Counted from the first letter of the stretch, positions 1 to 8,605 are shown. The stretch is 47,671 bases of DNA from Bacteroidales bacterium (GCA_003559855.1 PWJZ01000102.1:1-47671), one strand, 5' to 3'. The notes: a model not told the origin generated them from the letters alone. Numbers and translations are program-made.

Positions 1-107
1 CTCCCCTCATAAATAGATATAATTCCAGGATCATCCTCCTGTGTAAATACCGTTAATGGAAATACTGCAATAAGTATTACCATTAATATTCTTTTTGATT
101 CTTTCAT
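1..107 (-). CDS. Secreted protein, N-terminal fragment (runs off left edge)
   Basis: An ATG at 105-107 on the minus strand opens a frame that leaves the window after 35 codons. It encodes a typical signal peptide: a basic start (MKESKR), a hydrophobic core ILMVILIAVFPLTV, and a likely cleavage near FTQ/EDD, the pattern common in Bacteroidota exported proteins. A strong purine-rich ribosome binding site (AGGAGG, complement of 114-120) sits about 7 bases upstream. That is unusual, because most genes here have none. The function cannot be told from the visible part. Confidence 0.6.
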   Translation of the reverse strand, partial: MKESKRILMVILIAVFPLTVFTQEDDPGIISIYEG

Positions 108-480
108 GATAAATCCTCCTTAAATTTTAGTTTGTATTATTACTGCCAACGTCTGCATAGCCACATTGTGTTTATGGCTATTATATGTAAGTTGATTTTC
201 GTTTGTAACTTGCTGATTTAACAAATATATATCTTTTTTTGCTATATTCCATTATATTTCTTTCTATGGTTTTTATCTTGTCTTTTTGCATCAACTTTGT
301 AAGTTTATTCAATACCTTTATTATCTACAAATATAAAAAAAATTAACACAATCTTTGAAAATTTATTATAATTTTAAAAAAGTACGTACTAAACCCATTC
401 CAATTCAATGGACTATTATATTTTATAAAGCAAAAAAAAATTCAGGTTTGTCATTCTTTAAATACTCCATATTTTTTCAC
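108..480. other. Non-coding stretch between integrase end and secreted-protein start
   Basis: No convincing gene. It is very AT-rich. It holds a 7-bp inverted repeat ATAGCCA (157-163) / TGGCTAT (175-181) with an 11-nt loop, and two minus-strand matches to the Bacteroidota -7 element (CAAATATA on the plus strand at 222-229 and 328-335). One of these could serve the secreted-protein gene that starts at 107. The short open frame over 355-558 has no protein-like character and overlaps the integrase end. Confidence 0.4.
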
Positions 481-2541
481 CTAAGGTCCTCTTGGCATTT
501 TACTACCAAAACCGGTTTCGCTTACCATTCGGTCAAACGGACTTGCAACAGTATTTAATGCATCGCTTACAATATGAGTATAACGCGCTGTGGTTTTTAT
601 ACTTCGGTGACCTAATAACTCCTGGACATAACGAATATCTTTACCGTCTTCAAGCAAATGGGTTGCAAACGAATGACGCAGCATGTGCAAGTGCACTTTA
701 CGCTGTATTCCTGCAGCTCTTGCCATTGCCTTTAACACATTTGACATACTTGTTGCACTATATTGTTTGCCGGGCATATTACCCTCAAAAACAAAAACTT
801 CCGGCTTCTCTTTTTGCAGGTATGATCTATACAAGTCATGCAAATGCCTTGAAAATAAAGTATATCTGTCCTTATTACCCTTTGAATCTTTAATGAATAT
901 ACGGTTACGTTTTAAGTCAATGTCGCACAGCCTTAAATTCTGAATCTCTTGTCTTCGCAAGCCTGCAGTATATCCAATAGCTACAAAAAGCTGATGTTTA
1001 ACGTTTTCGGTTGTATCCAGCATCGCTGATATCTCCTCCTGCGAAAAATAGTCAGGCAAATAGAAGGTCTTGCGCGGACGCATTATATGCTTGTCTGAAA
1101 TGGATTGATTGTGAACTCTTTCAAAAAAGAATTTAAAAGCATTTACAAGATTATCCTGGTGTGAAGCTGATTTCTCACGGTGCAAAACCATATACTCACG
1201 TATATCATCATTACTTATAAATGAAGGATGTTTGTAATTGAAGTACTTTAAAAACTTCATAAAAGCACCTAAATACATCTTCTTTGTTTTGGGGCTGTAA
1301 TCAGAGCTTTCAAGAATAAGCTCATATTGCCTTTTGTACAACTCTTCCAACCTGTAATGACCTAAAATTCGGTAAAGTTTTACCTTCAATGTTTCCACTG
1401 TGTGTTGTTGCCCGTCTTTTTCAATGAGATACTTTCTTTGTTGATATTTGATTTTTGCCTCTTTAACCAATTCCCTATAATATGCTTCTGCCTCTTTATT
1501 TTTGCCGGGTAAGCTAAAATTCTCAACAAAAATCTTATCCGAATCAACTGATAATGAACAAATATCACGTAACATAATATTAGCATGATATACCAAAAAT
1601 AATAACAACCTGTCAGCCGGCGATTCAATGCCGGAAAGCAAAGTCTTTATATCATGAAAAGGTAAATATAAGATGCTCTTCTTGATTTTCTGTTTATCTG
1701 ATAGATAGAAAAACATTTTCTCCCTGCTGAGCGTGCGTTCATAATAAAACTTTATAGCAGCAATTGTTTGACGTAATGATGTGTCAGTCAAGTATTTTGA
1801 GCGATCTTTTATATAATCATAAATATCATGATAGCTAAAATTCTCAACATCTTTACCAATATTATCAGCAAGGAATTTCTTGAAAAAACCAGTATAAATT
1901 TCTCGTGTTTTAGGACTCAAACGTCTTAAAGTCAAAGTGTCATCATATGATTTTAAAATAGAATTAAACTCTTTTGGTAGTTTAACCGAATTCTTAGATA
2001 TGCTTTCATGTATTCGTTTACCAGTATCAAAAGTGGGAGAAGACACTGTATTTTTTTCCCAATCATATCCGGCTTTTTCTAAAATATCTATGATTGTTTG
2101 ATAAACCTCATTAGTGCCCTTAAAAACCCAGCATTTTTGCTTTTTTAACCAAAATCCTTTTTCAAGAGAGTTTATTGCTTCGAATAATTTAGGATTATAA
2201 CCGTGATCTACATAAAACTTCTTATTTTGCTTATCTATTTTTAGCTGAACTTTTCTTTTTTCCAACAATAATGTATTGTTCTTTTTTACACTGTTTTCTA
2301 CAACGATTTTCCCATCATCAAAAATTATCTGTAACCCTTTAACAGATTCAAATTCTTTTTTAATAATTGTCTTATAATCCGGACGATACGGAATATGCCA
2401 AACCTTTTTTGTAACACTATACCGCCGGTTAGGTAAGCTACGTATAATCCTGTCCAGATCATCATAAGCATTATATCGGTAGCTCAGGGCAATCCGGTTT
2501 TCACCCTTATGTTTTATTGGATATACTTTTAGAAAACCCAT
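481..2541 (-). CDS. Tyrosine-type site-specific recombinase with duplicated core-binding modules
   Basis: 686 residues. The C-terminal third is a complete tyrosine recombinase catalytic domain: Arg529 in TAGLRRQE, Lys near 555-557, H619-x-x-R622, His645 in LLGHRS and the nucleophile Tyr654 in TARYTH. The protein is about twice the usual integrase length. Residues 1-75 and about 97-160 look like two related N-terminal domains, each with an aromatic W-x-(I/F) end. A first core-binding module starts at SPKTREIYTGFF (209) and is followed by a short degenerate stretch around 310-345 (LLLFLVYHANIMLRDICSL). A second module starts at SPKTKKMYLGAF (416) and leads into the real catalytic domain. The first copy keeps a box-I-like LR but has no H-x-x-R, His or Tyr. 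The enzyme should cut and rejoin DNA at specific sites. No cargo is visible here. The family call is firm; the role is not. Confidence 0.9.
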   Translation of the reverse strand: MGFLKVYPIKHKGENRIALSYRYNAYDDLDRIIRSLPNRRYSVTKKVWHIPYRPDYKTIIKKEFESVKGLQIIFDDGKIVVENSVKKNNTLLLEKRKVQLKIDKQNKKFYVDHGYNPKLFEAINSLEKGFWLKKQKCWVFKGTNEVYQTIIDILEKAGYDWEKNTVSSPTFDTGKRIHESISKNSVKLPKEFNSILKSYDDTLTLRRLSPKTREIYTGFFKKFLADNIGKDVENFSYHDIYDYIKDRSKYLTDTSLRQTIAAIKFYYERTLSREKMFFYLSDKQKIKKSILYLPFHDIKTLLSGIESPADRLLLFLVYHANIMLRDICSLSVDSDKIFVENFSLPGKNKEAEAYYRELVKEAKIKYQQRKYLIEKDGQQHTVETLKVKLYRILGHYRLEELYKRQYELILESSDYSPKTKKMYLGAFMKFLKYFNYKHPSFISNDDIREYMVLHREKSASHQDNLVNAFKFFFERVHNQSISDKHIMRPRKTFYLPDYFSQEEISAMLDTTENVKHQLFVAIGYTAGLRRQEIQNLRLCDIDLKRNRIFIKDSKGNKDRYTLFSRHLHDLYRSYLQKEKPEVFVFEGNMPGKQYSATSMSNVLKAMARAAGIQRKVHLHMLRHSFATHLLEDGKDIRYVQELLGHRSIKTTARYTHIVSDALNTVASPFDRMVSETGFGSKMPRGP

Positions 2542-2547
2542 TTTGCT

Positions 2548-2826
2548 TTACTTACATTTAAGACCCGCAACCCTTTCCTCATAATCCTCCACAATTAGCG
2601 AAATCAGCTCTTCCGTGTTCTTCTCCAACGAACTCATCTTTTCACTATAATGAGATTCTATGTTGGCTATTAGTGGCTCATAAATTTCTGCAGCGGTTTC
2701 AAGTGTTATCTCTTTAATAGCATTTCGCATTTCGTTTTTTAGCATTGTGATTTCATCCTGGTTTACATTAGCTTTTTGACTTTTTTTCCGGTTAATGTAA
2801 ACGAAACCAATACAAACAAAATGCAT
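2548..2826 (-). CDS. Small helical/coiled-coil hypothetical protein upstream of the recombinase
   Basis: 92 residues, ending 6 bases before the recombinase start on the same strand, so the two are probably cotranscribed. The first 15 residues are mildly hydrophobic, then basic (NRKKSQK). From about residue 25 on the sequence is charged and strongly helical, with heptad-like spacing (MLKNEMRNAIKEITLETAAEIYEPL). The start is uncertain: a second Met at residue 28 (MLKNEM) would remove the hydrophobic part. I do not recognise the family. An accessory role for the recombinase is inference from position only. Confidence 0.55.
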   Translation of the reverse strand: MHFVCIGFVYINRKKSQKANVNQDEITMLKNEMRNAIKEITLETAAEIYEPLIANIESHYSEKMSSLEKNTEELISLIVEDYEERVAGLKCK

Positions 2827-3190
2827 AATCCCGGTTTTAAAATAATATTATTCATTTTTTTGGCTTTTGGTTAATAAATAAACAGAATTAAACATATAAT
2901 CTTCTAAACTTACAGCTCCGCCCTCTCACTCACATAAAAATGGTGATTGCATTGCGGCAAATATCTGCTATATGCGACATTCTGCCGGTATGTAAATCTG
3001 TTTTTGGATTTACATATTATGCAATAATAAAAAATTTTTTGTAATAATATTATAGTTTTTTAAAAAAATGTTAACCTTCTCCGGCATATAAAGCCGGTTA
3101 AGCATATTACGTTGCACTGAGCGCTGAATACCTGTGGCAAATCCATAAGCACGTACTCTTGCAAAAGACCACTCTCATTCGGGTACCAGT
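2827..3190. other. Intergenic region between recombinase operon and tgt
   Basis: No gene seen. It separates a minus-strand mobile-type unit from the plus-strand tgt and so should carry both promoters. It contains a perfect 10-bp inverted repeat (listed separately) and very AT-rich runs near 3030-3065. Confidence 0.4.
2989..3016. repeat. Perfect 10-bp inverted repeat upstream of the recombinase unit
   Basis: TATGTAAATC (2989-2998) is matched by GATTTACATA (3007-3016) across an 8-nt loop. No U-run follows on either strand, so a terminator is unlikely. A protein-binding operator or a recombinase-related site are both possible. Confidence 0.55.
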
Positions 3191-3221
3191 GTGAGCCTGA
3201 ACTTCAACCTCAACAATTTAC

Positions 3222-3229
3222 TATCTTTG
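3222..3229 (+). promoter_or_regulatory. Bacteroidota -7 element for tgt
   Basis: TATCTTTG matches TAnnTTTG and lies 21 bases before the ATG at 3251. No convincing -33 TTG is seen at the expected distance. Its position also argues that translation starts at 3251 and not at the upstream in-frame ATG at 3191, which would lie in front of the promoter. Confidence 0.5.
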
Positions 3230-3250
3230 CACAATTCAAAATATCTATTG

Positions 3251-4381
3251 ATGGCTTTTGAGTTAACAGCATTGTGTAAAAAGACCGATGCCCGTGCCGG
3301 CAGGATAGCCACCGCTCATGGTGAAATAGATACGCCGGTATTTATGCCTGTCGGGACTGCGGGCAGCGTAAAGGCAATAGACCAGCAGCAATTGTCGGAG
3401 AAAGTGAAAGCCCGTATTATTTTAGGCAACACTTATCATCTGTACCTGCGTCCGGGGCCTGAAGTTATACGCAGGGCAGGAGGGTTGCATAAGTTTATCG
3501 GATGGGATCTTCCCATACTTTCCGACAGCGGCGGCTACCAGGTATACTCGCTGGCACAGAAACGTAAGCTGACCCCCGACGGCGTTTGGTTTCATTCGCA
3601 TATCGACGGGTCGCAACACTTCTTCTCTCCCGAAAAGGTTGTCGATATCCAGCGAATACTGGGCGCCAACATCATCATGGCTTTTGATGAGTGTACCCCT
3701 TATCCATGCGATTATGAGTATGCCGCAAAATCAATGGAGCTGACACATAAATGGCTGGCAAGATGCTGCAACCACTTTTATAACAGTAATAACGAATATG
3801 GATATGAGCAGTTGCTGTTTCCTATCGTGCAAGGCAGCACTTTCAAAGACCTGAGGGAAAAATCTGCTGAAACCGTTGCCCAATACAATTGCGAAGGCAT
3901 TGCAATCGGCGGGCTCTCGGTAGGCGAACCAAACGATATTATGTATGAAATGACACGCCTGGTATGTTCAATATTGCCGCACCACAAACCAAAATATCTC
4001 ATGGGCGTGGGAACACCCGAAAATATGCTCGAATGTATCGCTATGGGTGTTGATATGTTTGATTGTGTCATGCCTACAAGGAATGCAAGAAACGGAATGC
4101 TGTTCACCGAAAATGGAATAATAAATATTTTGAACGAAAAATGGAAGTTCGACTATTCACCTATCGACCCCAACGGCAGTTCATATGTTGATAATCACTA
4201 CAGCAAGGCATACCTGAGGCACCTCTTTGTCTCGAAAGAAATACTCGGCCCGATGATCGCAACAGCTCACAATCTGACATTTTATATTTCGTTAATAAAC
4301 AAAGCAAGAGAAAAAATAATCGGAGGCGAATTTGACAAATGGAAATCTGAGATGGTCGCAAAACTGTCAAACCGTATTTAA
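3251..4381 (+). CDS. tgt: tRNA-guanine transglycosylase (queuosine pathway)
   Basis: 376 residues from the chosen start MAFELTALCK, which matches the family's N-terminus. An in-frame ATG 60 bases upstream gives 20 extra residues unlike the family. It exchanges guanine-34 of GUN anticodons for preQ1 in the cytoplasm. Visible motifs: TPVFMPVGTAGSVKAI, ILGNTYHLYLRPG, SDSGGYQ with Asp92 (general acid/base), and FDCVMPTRNARNG with Asp271, the expected nucleophile. Odd point: the C-terminal zinc site, normally C-x-C-x2-C followed by His, reads PNGSSYVDNHY here, so all three cysteines are absent, while the later His (YLRHL, 324) is kept. It is followed after 69 bases by an LptF/G-type permease on the same strand. 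Confidence 0.95.
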   Translation: MAFELTALCKKTDARAGRIATAHGEIDTPVFMPVGTAGSVKAIDQQQLSEKVKARIILGNTYHLYLRPGPEVIRRAGGLHKFIGWDLPILSDSGGYQVYSLAQKRKLTPDGVWFHSHIDGSQHFFSPEKVVDIQRILGANIIMAFDECTPYPCDYEYAAKSMELTHKWLARCCNHFYNSNNEYGYEQLLFPIVQGSTFKDLREKSAETVAQYNCEGIAIGGLSVGEPNDIMYEMTRLVCSILPHHKPKYLMGVGTPENMLECIAMGVDMFDCVMPTRNARNGMLFTENGIINILNEKWKFDYSPIDPNGSSYVDNHYSKAYLRHLFVSKEILGPMIATAHNLTFYISLINKAREKIIGGEFDKWKSEMVAKLSNRI

Positions 4382-4450
4382 AAACCTGTTTTTAAGGTAC
4401 ATTTTTTGTAATAACAACAATTTAATAATCAAAGTTTTAACCGACAGGGA

Positions 4451-5536
4451 ATGAATAAAATCAAAAAAGTTGATCTGTACATAATACGCAAGTTTCTTGG
4501 AACTTTTTTCTTCGCTATTGCTTTGATAATTCTGATAGTCATCGTTTTTGACCTTTCGGAAAAGATCGATGACTTCATTGAAAACCGGGCTCCTTTATAT
4601 GATATTATATTTGTCTATTATCTTAATTTCATTCCTTATTTTGTCAATCTTTTCAGCCCCCTGTTTACTTTTATTGCCGTAATTTTTTTCACCTCACGTC
4701 TTGCCTTGAATTCGGAAATCATCGCTATGTTAAGCTCGGGTATAAGTTTCAAACGCCTGCTTGTTCCTTATGTAATATCGGCCGTGTTTTTAGCCATGTT
4801 GTCAATATATTTGTCAAACATTCTGATACCTCTTGCAAATGAGAACCGCCTTGATTTTGAAAATACCTATGTAAGAAGCCCTTCCCGGTTCAGGGAACGT
4901 AATATCCATATGCAGATAAACCCCGGGGTATTTGTTTATATGGAGTCTTTTAATGAACGTACCAATAAGGGACAGCGTTTTACGCTGGAGAAAATTGACG
5001 ATGGAAAACTTTATTACAAACTGTCTGCAAGCAGTGTTGTATGGGATACTATCAGCGAACACTGGCGGATTCAGAATTATTATATACGCGAAATGGACGG
5101 TTTTAATGAACAGCTCTCTTTTGGCAGCCGTAAAGACACGGTGCTGGGTTTTACCCCCGACAATTTCATGCAAAGCCTTCGCGAGATAGAAACCCTCAAC
5201 TTCAGAGAGCTGCAGGCGCAAATTGACCTTGAGAAGATGAAAGGTTCTGAAAATATTAAGTTTTTCCTGGTTGAAAAACACCGACGTATCGCTTTTCCTT
5301 TTGCAACGCTTGTGCTTACAATAATTGGGGTTTCATTGTCGTGCAGGAAAGTGAGAGGAGGTGTAGGACTGCATCTCGGCGCAGGAATAGCCCTCAGTTT
5401 TGCATTTATACTCTTTATGCAAATATCATCAACATTTGCTACAAACGGAAACCTGGCTCCGTCAATAGCTGCATGGATACCAAATATCATTTTCGGGATC
5501 CTCGGCGCATATCTTCTCAAAATAGCGCCAAAGTAA
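4451..5536 (+). CDS. LptF/LptG family (YjgP/YjgQ) permease
   Basis: 361 residues, the usual family length. Two transmembrane segments lie near the N-terminus (about 12-35 and 58-85) and a third near 100-125. A soluble periplasmic jelly-roll-like part spans about 130-270, and three helices close the protein (about 278-355). The N-terminal signature (KKVDLYIIRKFLGTFFFA, MLSSGISFKRLL) is that of the LPS export permeases, which work with LptB to pull lipopolysaccharide from the inner membrane. F versus G cannot be told from sequence alone. It lies directly downstream of tgt, probably in one transcript. Confidence 0.88.
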   Translation: MNKIKKVDLYIIRKFLGTFFFAIALIILIVIVFDLSEKIDDFIENRAPLYDIIFVYYLNFIPYFVNLFSPLFTFIAVIFFTSRLALNSEIIAMLSSGISFKRLLVPYVISAVFLAMLSIYLSNILIPLANENRLDFENTYVRSPSRFRERNIHMQINPGVFVYMESFNERTNKGQRFTLEKIDDGKLYYKLSASSVVWDTISEHWRIQNYYIREMDGFNEQLSFGSRKDTVLGFTPDNFMQSLREIETLNFRELQAQIDLEKMKGSENIKFFLVEKHRRIAFPFATLVLTIIGVSLSCRKVRGGVGLHLGAGIALSFAFILFMQISSTFATNGNLAPSIAAWIPNIIFGILGAYLLKIAPK

Positions 5537-5757
5537 TGGTTGGCTTTGACCCGTGGTTTGTTATATCACGCCATGTGCCGAATGTAAACAGACTTGCAGG
5601 GTAATTTGTCAAACTATCACGTTACCACTTTGCTGCCTTGCTAACTTATCATATTATTGAATTAGCGTCTGCTCGCCGCTTGTATTGCCTTACCCGGCAT
5701 AAAACGCCCCATATACAACATAAACGCATGCAACCCATTGCTCATAATACGCCCTTG

Positions 5758-6744
5758 TCAGTCTATTCCTGCAAAATGCTTCATAAACTGAACCCTGTAA
5801 TAAGCAGCAGGGTTTTCCGATTTCTTGTAGCTCATTTTTCCCCTGAAATCATCTATTTTCGCGTAATTATGCTTTTCCATCCACCCCCTCATATCACCAA
5901 GTATCTTTTCAATTTCATCAAAGCCCTTTTTATAAAGAACCGAACATACCTGACCTGCTTTGGCACCGGCAAGCAATTGTTTGATAAGCCCACCGGAATC
6001 ATGAATACCGGTCGATGCACATAAATCGCATTGTACACGGTCAGCAAGAATGGCAATCCACCGTAGCGAACCGGTTATTTCTTCGGGTGTGCTGTAAATG
6101 TTGCCGGGCTTAAAATTATAACTGTCAATGTCAATATCAGGATTGAAAAATCTGTTGAATAACACTATACCCTTAACACCTGTCCATGAAAACTTTTTTA
6201 TCATTTCGCCTAATCCCGAAAAATGATGCGATAATTTGAGCGATACCGGTATGGTCACTTTCGATCTGACAGCCTCTAAAATATCAAAATAAATTTGTTC
6301 TATTTTTCTGCCATCACTGTTGATATCAGAAGGTAAAACAAAAATGTTAAGCTCAAGAGCATCGGCACCGGCTTCCTGTATGTTGGTGGCAAATGCAGGC
6401 CACTCCGATGCGGAAATGCAATTTATACTTGCTATAATAGGAATGGAAACAGAACTCTTCGCATCACGAATAAGCTTGGTGTATTTTTCCAGACTGTGCG
6501 AACGGGCATAATTCCTGATATAATCCTCTGCTTCGGTTGATGACCGATGAGCTTCATCATATGAAAAAACCTTCCGGATCTCATATTTTATCTGTTCTTC
6601 AAATAATGATTTTAAAACAACTGCACCGGCACCCTTTTTCTCGATTTCACGAATGTTTTCCAAAGAATTTGTTAAACCCGAACTTCCTATAATCAACGGA
6701 TTACGAAGCGCGAGCCCCATATAAGTAGTAGATAGATCTGCCAT
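5758..6744 (-). CDS. Dihydroorotate dehydrogenase-like flavoprotein
   Basis: 328 residues with the TIM-barrel pattern of the DHOD-like family: MGLALRNPLIIGSSGLT at the N-terminus, EKKGAGAVVLKSLFEEQI, PVSLKLSHHF, GVKGIVLFNRF, and a GI-DSGG phosphate-binding loop with QLLAGAKAGQVCSVLY near the C-terminus. In true class 1 PyrD the barrel strand carries the catalytic loop N-x-S-C-P-N. Here the same place reads LELNIFVLPSD, so the catalytic cysteine is absent. It probably binds FMN, but pyrimidine synthesis is doubtful and there are no pyr genes nearby. The substrate is unknown. Confidence 0.8.
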   Translation of the reverse strand: MADLSTTYMGLALRNPLIIGSSGLTNSLENIREIEKKGAGAVVLKSLFEEQIKYEIRKVFSYDEAHRSSTEAEDYIRNYARSHSLEKYTKLIRDAKSSVSIPIIASINCISASEWPAFATNIQEAGADALELNIFVLPSDINSDGRKIEQIYFDILEAVRSKVTIPVSLKLSHHFSGLGEMIKKFSWTGVKGIVLFNRFFNPDIDIDSYNFKPGNIYSTPEEITGSLRWIAILADRVQCDLCASTGIHDSGGLIKQLLAGAKAGQVCSVLYKKGFDEIEKILGDMRGWMEKHNYAKIDDFRGKMSYKKSENPAAYYRVQFMKHFAGID

Positions 6745-6805
6745 TTTTATAAATTTTTGTGTTTAAACTCTTTTTACTGCAACAAAAATAAATATACATT
6801 TTTAA

Positions 6806-7087
6806 TTACCTAACCGATTTGTCTTTAAACTTACTTAAAAAAACTTTCAAATGCCGGCTAATATGCTTAAAATATAAGGGTATTATTAATGTTTGAATAA
6901 TTTTTTTTCGTTTATATTTTAAAAAGCAGTTAAAATCAAGCCCGAACAATCCTTTCATCAGCTGTTCTGACATTCCCGTGTACCGGTTGTGCAGATCCCT
7001 CATGCTTTCGAAACACCCCGGGAAAAAGTGTGCCTTAAAATGAACCTTCCCGGCAGGTATCCGGCAGTCATTTCGTATACGTTTCAT
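6806..7087 (-). CDS. Possible small hypothetical protein
   Basis: A 93-codon frame, basic, with no recognisable domain, signal peptide or membrane helix. It lies 61 bases upstream of the DHOD-like gene on the same strand. Codon composition resembles neighbouring genes in the first two thirds and becomes lysine/AT-rich at the end. It could be a real small gene, a gene remnant or chance. Confidence 0.28.
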   Translation of the reverse strand: MKRIRNDCRIPAGKVHFKAHFFPGCFESMRDLHNRYTGMSEQLMKGLFGLDFNCFLKYKRKKIIQTLIIPLYFKHISRHLKVFLSKFKDKSVR

Positions 7088-7363
7088 TTGCGCAACGTAA
7101 ATGCTAAGCCAATAATCCGGCCGTTGATGATATTAAAAACCTGTGGCAACAACATTTGAGAATTTAACCGGTCTAACATTATCGCCAACTTTAAAGGCGA
7201 TATCAAAATGCTGTAATCATGTTTTTATAGTAAATTTTTGTTGCTGAATATTGAAGGGAAAAAGCAGATATTAAAAATATAGCAGACAGAATAATTTAAG
7301 CAGGAATTCAAATGAATTTTTGCATATTTTTGATCATACTTTTTTTTCGGAACAAAGCCAATA
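7088..7363. other. Intergenic leader upstream of the FadL gene
   Basis: Together with 6745-6805 this forms a 619-base stretch in which only the doubtful 93-codon frame is open. It holds a 7-bp inverted repeat TATCGCC (7180-7186) / GGCGATA (7196-7202) with a 9-nt loop, and the -7 element listed separately. No U-run follows the hairpin. Confidence 0.35.
7325..7332 (+). promoter_or_regulatory. Bacteroidota -7 element for the FadL/SGNH pair
   Basis: TATTTTTG matches TAnnTTTG and ends 31 bases before the chosen ATG at 7364. A -33 TTG at the expected spacing is not clear. Confidence 0.4.
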
Positions 7364-8590
7364 ATGATGAGAAAAATTTTCACATCTGTTCTAACGGTTC
7401 TATTTACTTTACATGTTTATGCAGGTGGTTATCAGGTCAGCCTTCATGGTCAGAAACAAATCGGTATGGGTTTGACCGGCACCTCGCTCACTATTGATGG
7501 CAGCAGCAGTTTTTACAATCCGGGGGGTCTTTCCATGATGGTCTCAGAGCGTTCGATACTGGCTGGTATGAGCGTTATTAACAGTTACAATCTTTTCCAT
7601 CTGCAGGGGACCATGTATGAGGCGAGGACTGAAAACCCTCCTTCAACGCCATTTTATTTTTATGGAGCAGCCAGGATAACCGGCAATCTTGTTGCCGGTA
7701 TTGCGGTTAACACCCCTTATGGCAATAATTTGACATGGGAAGAAGGATGGGCAGGAAGGTTTCTTGTTGAGGAAACATCTTTGCAGGCGATCACCATCCA
7801 GCCCACGGCATCCTATCTGATAAATGACATGCTTGGCATCGGTGCAGGCGTAGTGTTTGCCCCAGGAAAAGTTGAACTTGCAAAAGCCCTGCGGGTTGAG
7901 GATCAGCATGAAGAAGGAAGCATGAGTATCAAAGGCTCAACATCAGGCTGGGGATTTAATGCAGGGATAATGTTCAAACCTCTGCCTGAAATGAATTTCG
8001 GTATCAGTTACCGTTCTAGGATAGATATGACACTGGAAGATGCCGATGCAAGGTTCAGCGTGCCCCAATCCCTTCAAACATATTTTCCACCCCTCAACAA
8101 GGCTTCCACGGCTTTGCCATTGCCTGCAAACCTTGACTTTGGGGCCTCCTATGAAATAAATGATGAGCTGATGGTTGCCATAGCTCTGAATTATGTTTTC
8201 TGGGATGCTTATGATACACTGGCTTTTGATTTTGACACCAATACCACACTTCTTACCGACAGCAAAAACCCCCGCATGTATAGCAACCGGCTTATTTTCA
8301 GAGCGGGAGGTCAGTACAGAGCCTCCGAAAAGCTTTATCTCAGGCTCGGAGGATATTATGATCCTACCCCGGTAAATGAAAACTATTTTACGCCTGAAAC
8401 ACCAAGCGTCAATAGTGTGGGGATAACAGCCGGATTGTCATATATGTTGCTGCCGGAAGTGAGCCTTGACGCAAGTTTTCTGTATATTCACGGAATGGAA
8501 ACCCAGGCGGCCTATTCACCCGCAAATTTTGCCGGCAGATATAAATCAAGAGCATATGTGCCGGGGATAGGTCTCAGCTACAATTTTTAA
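7364..8590 (+). CDS. OmpP1/FadL/TodX family outer-membrane transport protein
   Basis: 408 residues. A signal peptide (basic MMRK, hydrophobic core, cleavage after HVYA) is followed by GGYQVSLHGQKQIGMGLTGT. This is the hallmark mature N-terminus of FadL-type barrels, whose N-terminal plug sits inside a 14-stranded barrel. SSFYNPGGLS is the conserved NPAG-like motif. The rest alternates as outer-membrane strands and ends in an aromatic residue (GLSYNF), the usual C-terminal insertion signal. These proteins pass hydrophobic compounds across the outer membrane. The SGNH lipoprotein gene starts 15 bases downstream, so the two are almost certainly one operon. Confidence 0.88.
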   Translation: MMRKIFTSVLTVLFTLHVYAGGYQVSLHGQKQIGMGLTGTSLTIDGSSSFYNPGGLSMMVSERSILAGMSVINSYNLFHLQGTMYEARTENPPSTPFYFYGAARITGNLVAGIAVNTPYGNNLTWEEGWAGRFLVEETSLQAITIQPTASYLINDMLGIGAGVVFAPGKVELAKALRVEDQHEEGSMSIKGSTSGWGFNAGIMFKPLPEMNFGISYRSRIDMTLEDADARFSVPQSLQTYFPPLNKASTALPLPANLDFGASYEINDELMVAIALNYVFWDAYDTLAFDFDTNTTLLTDSKNPRMYSNRLIFRAGGQYRASEKLYLRLGGYYDPTPVNENYFTPETPSVNSVGITAGLSYMLLPEVSLDASFLYIHGMETQAAYSPANFAGRYKSRAYVPGIGLSYNF

Positions 8591-8605
8591 TTAAACAGAT
8601 AGGAC

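Noticed and set aside
355-558. Short plus-strand open frame beside the recombinase end.
   Set aside because: AT-rich, no protein-like composition, and it overlaps the recombinase C-terminus in antisense.
3191-3250. Upstream ATG extending tgt by 20 residues.
   Set aside because: The extra residues do not resemble the family and the -7 element lies inside this stretch.
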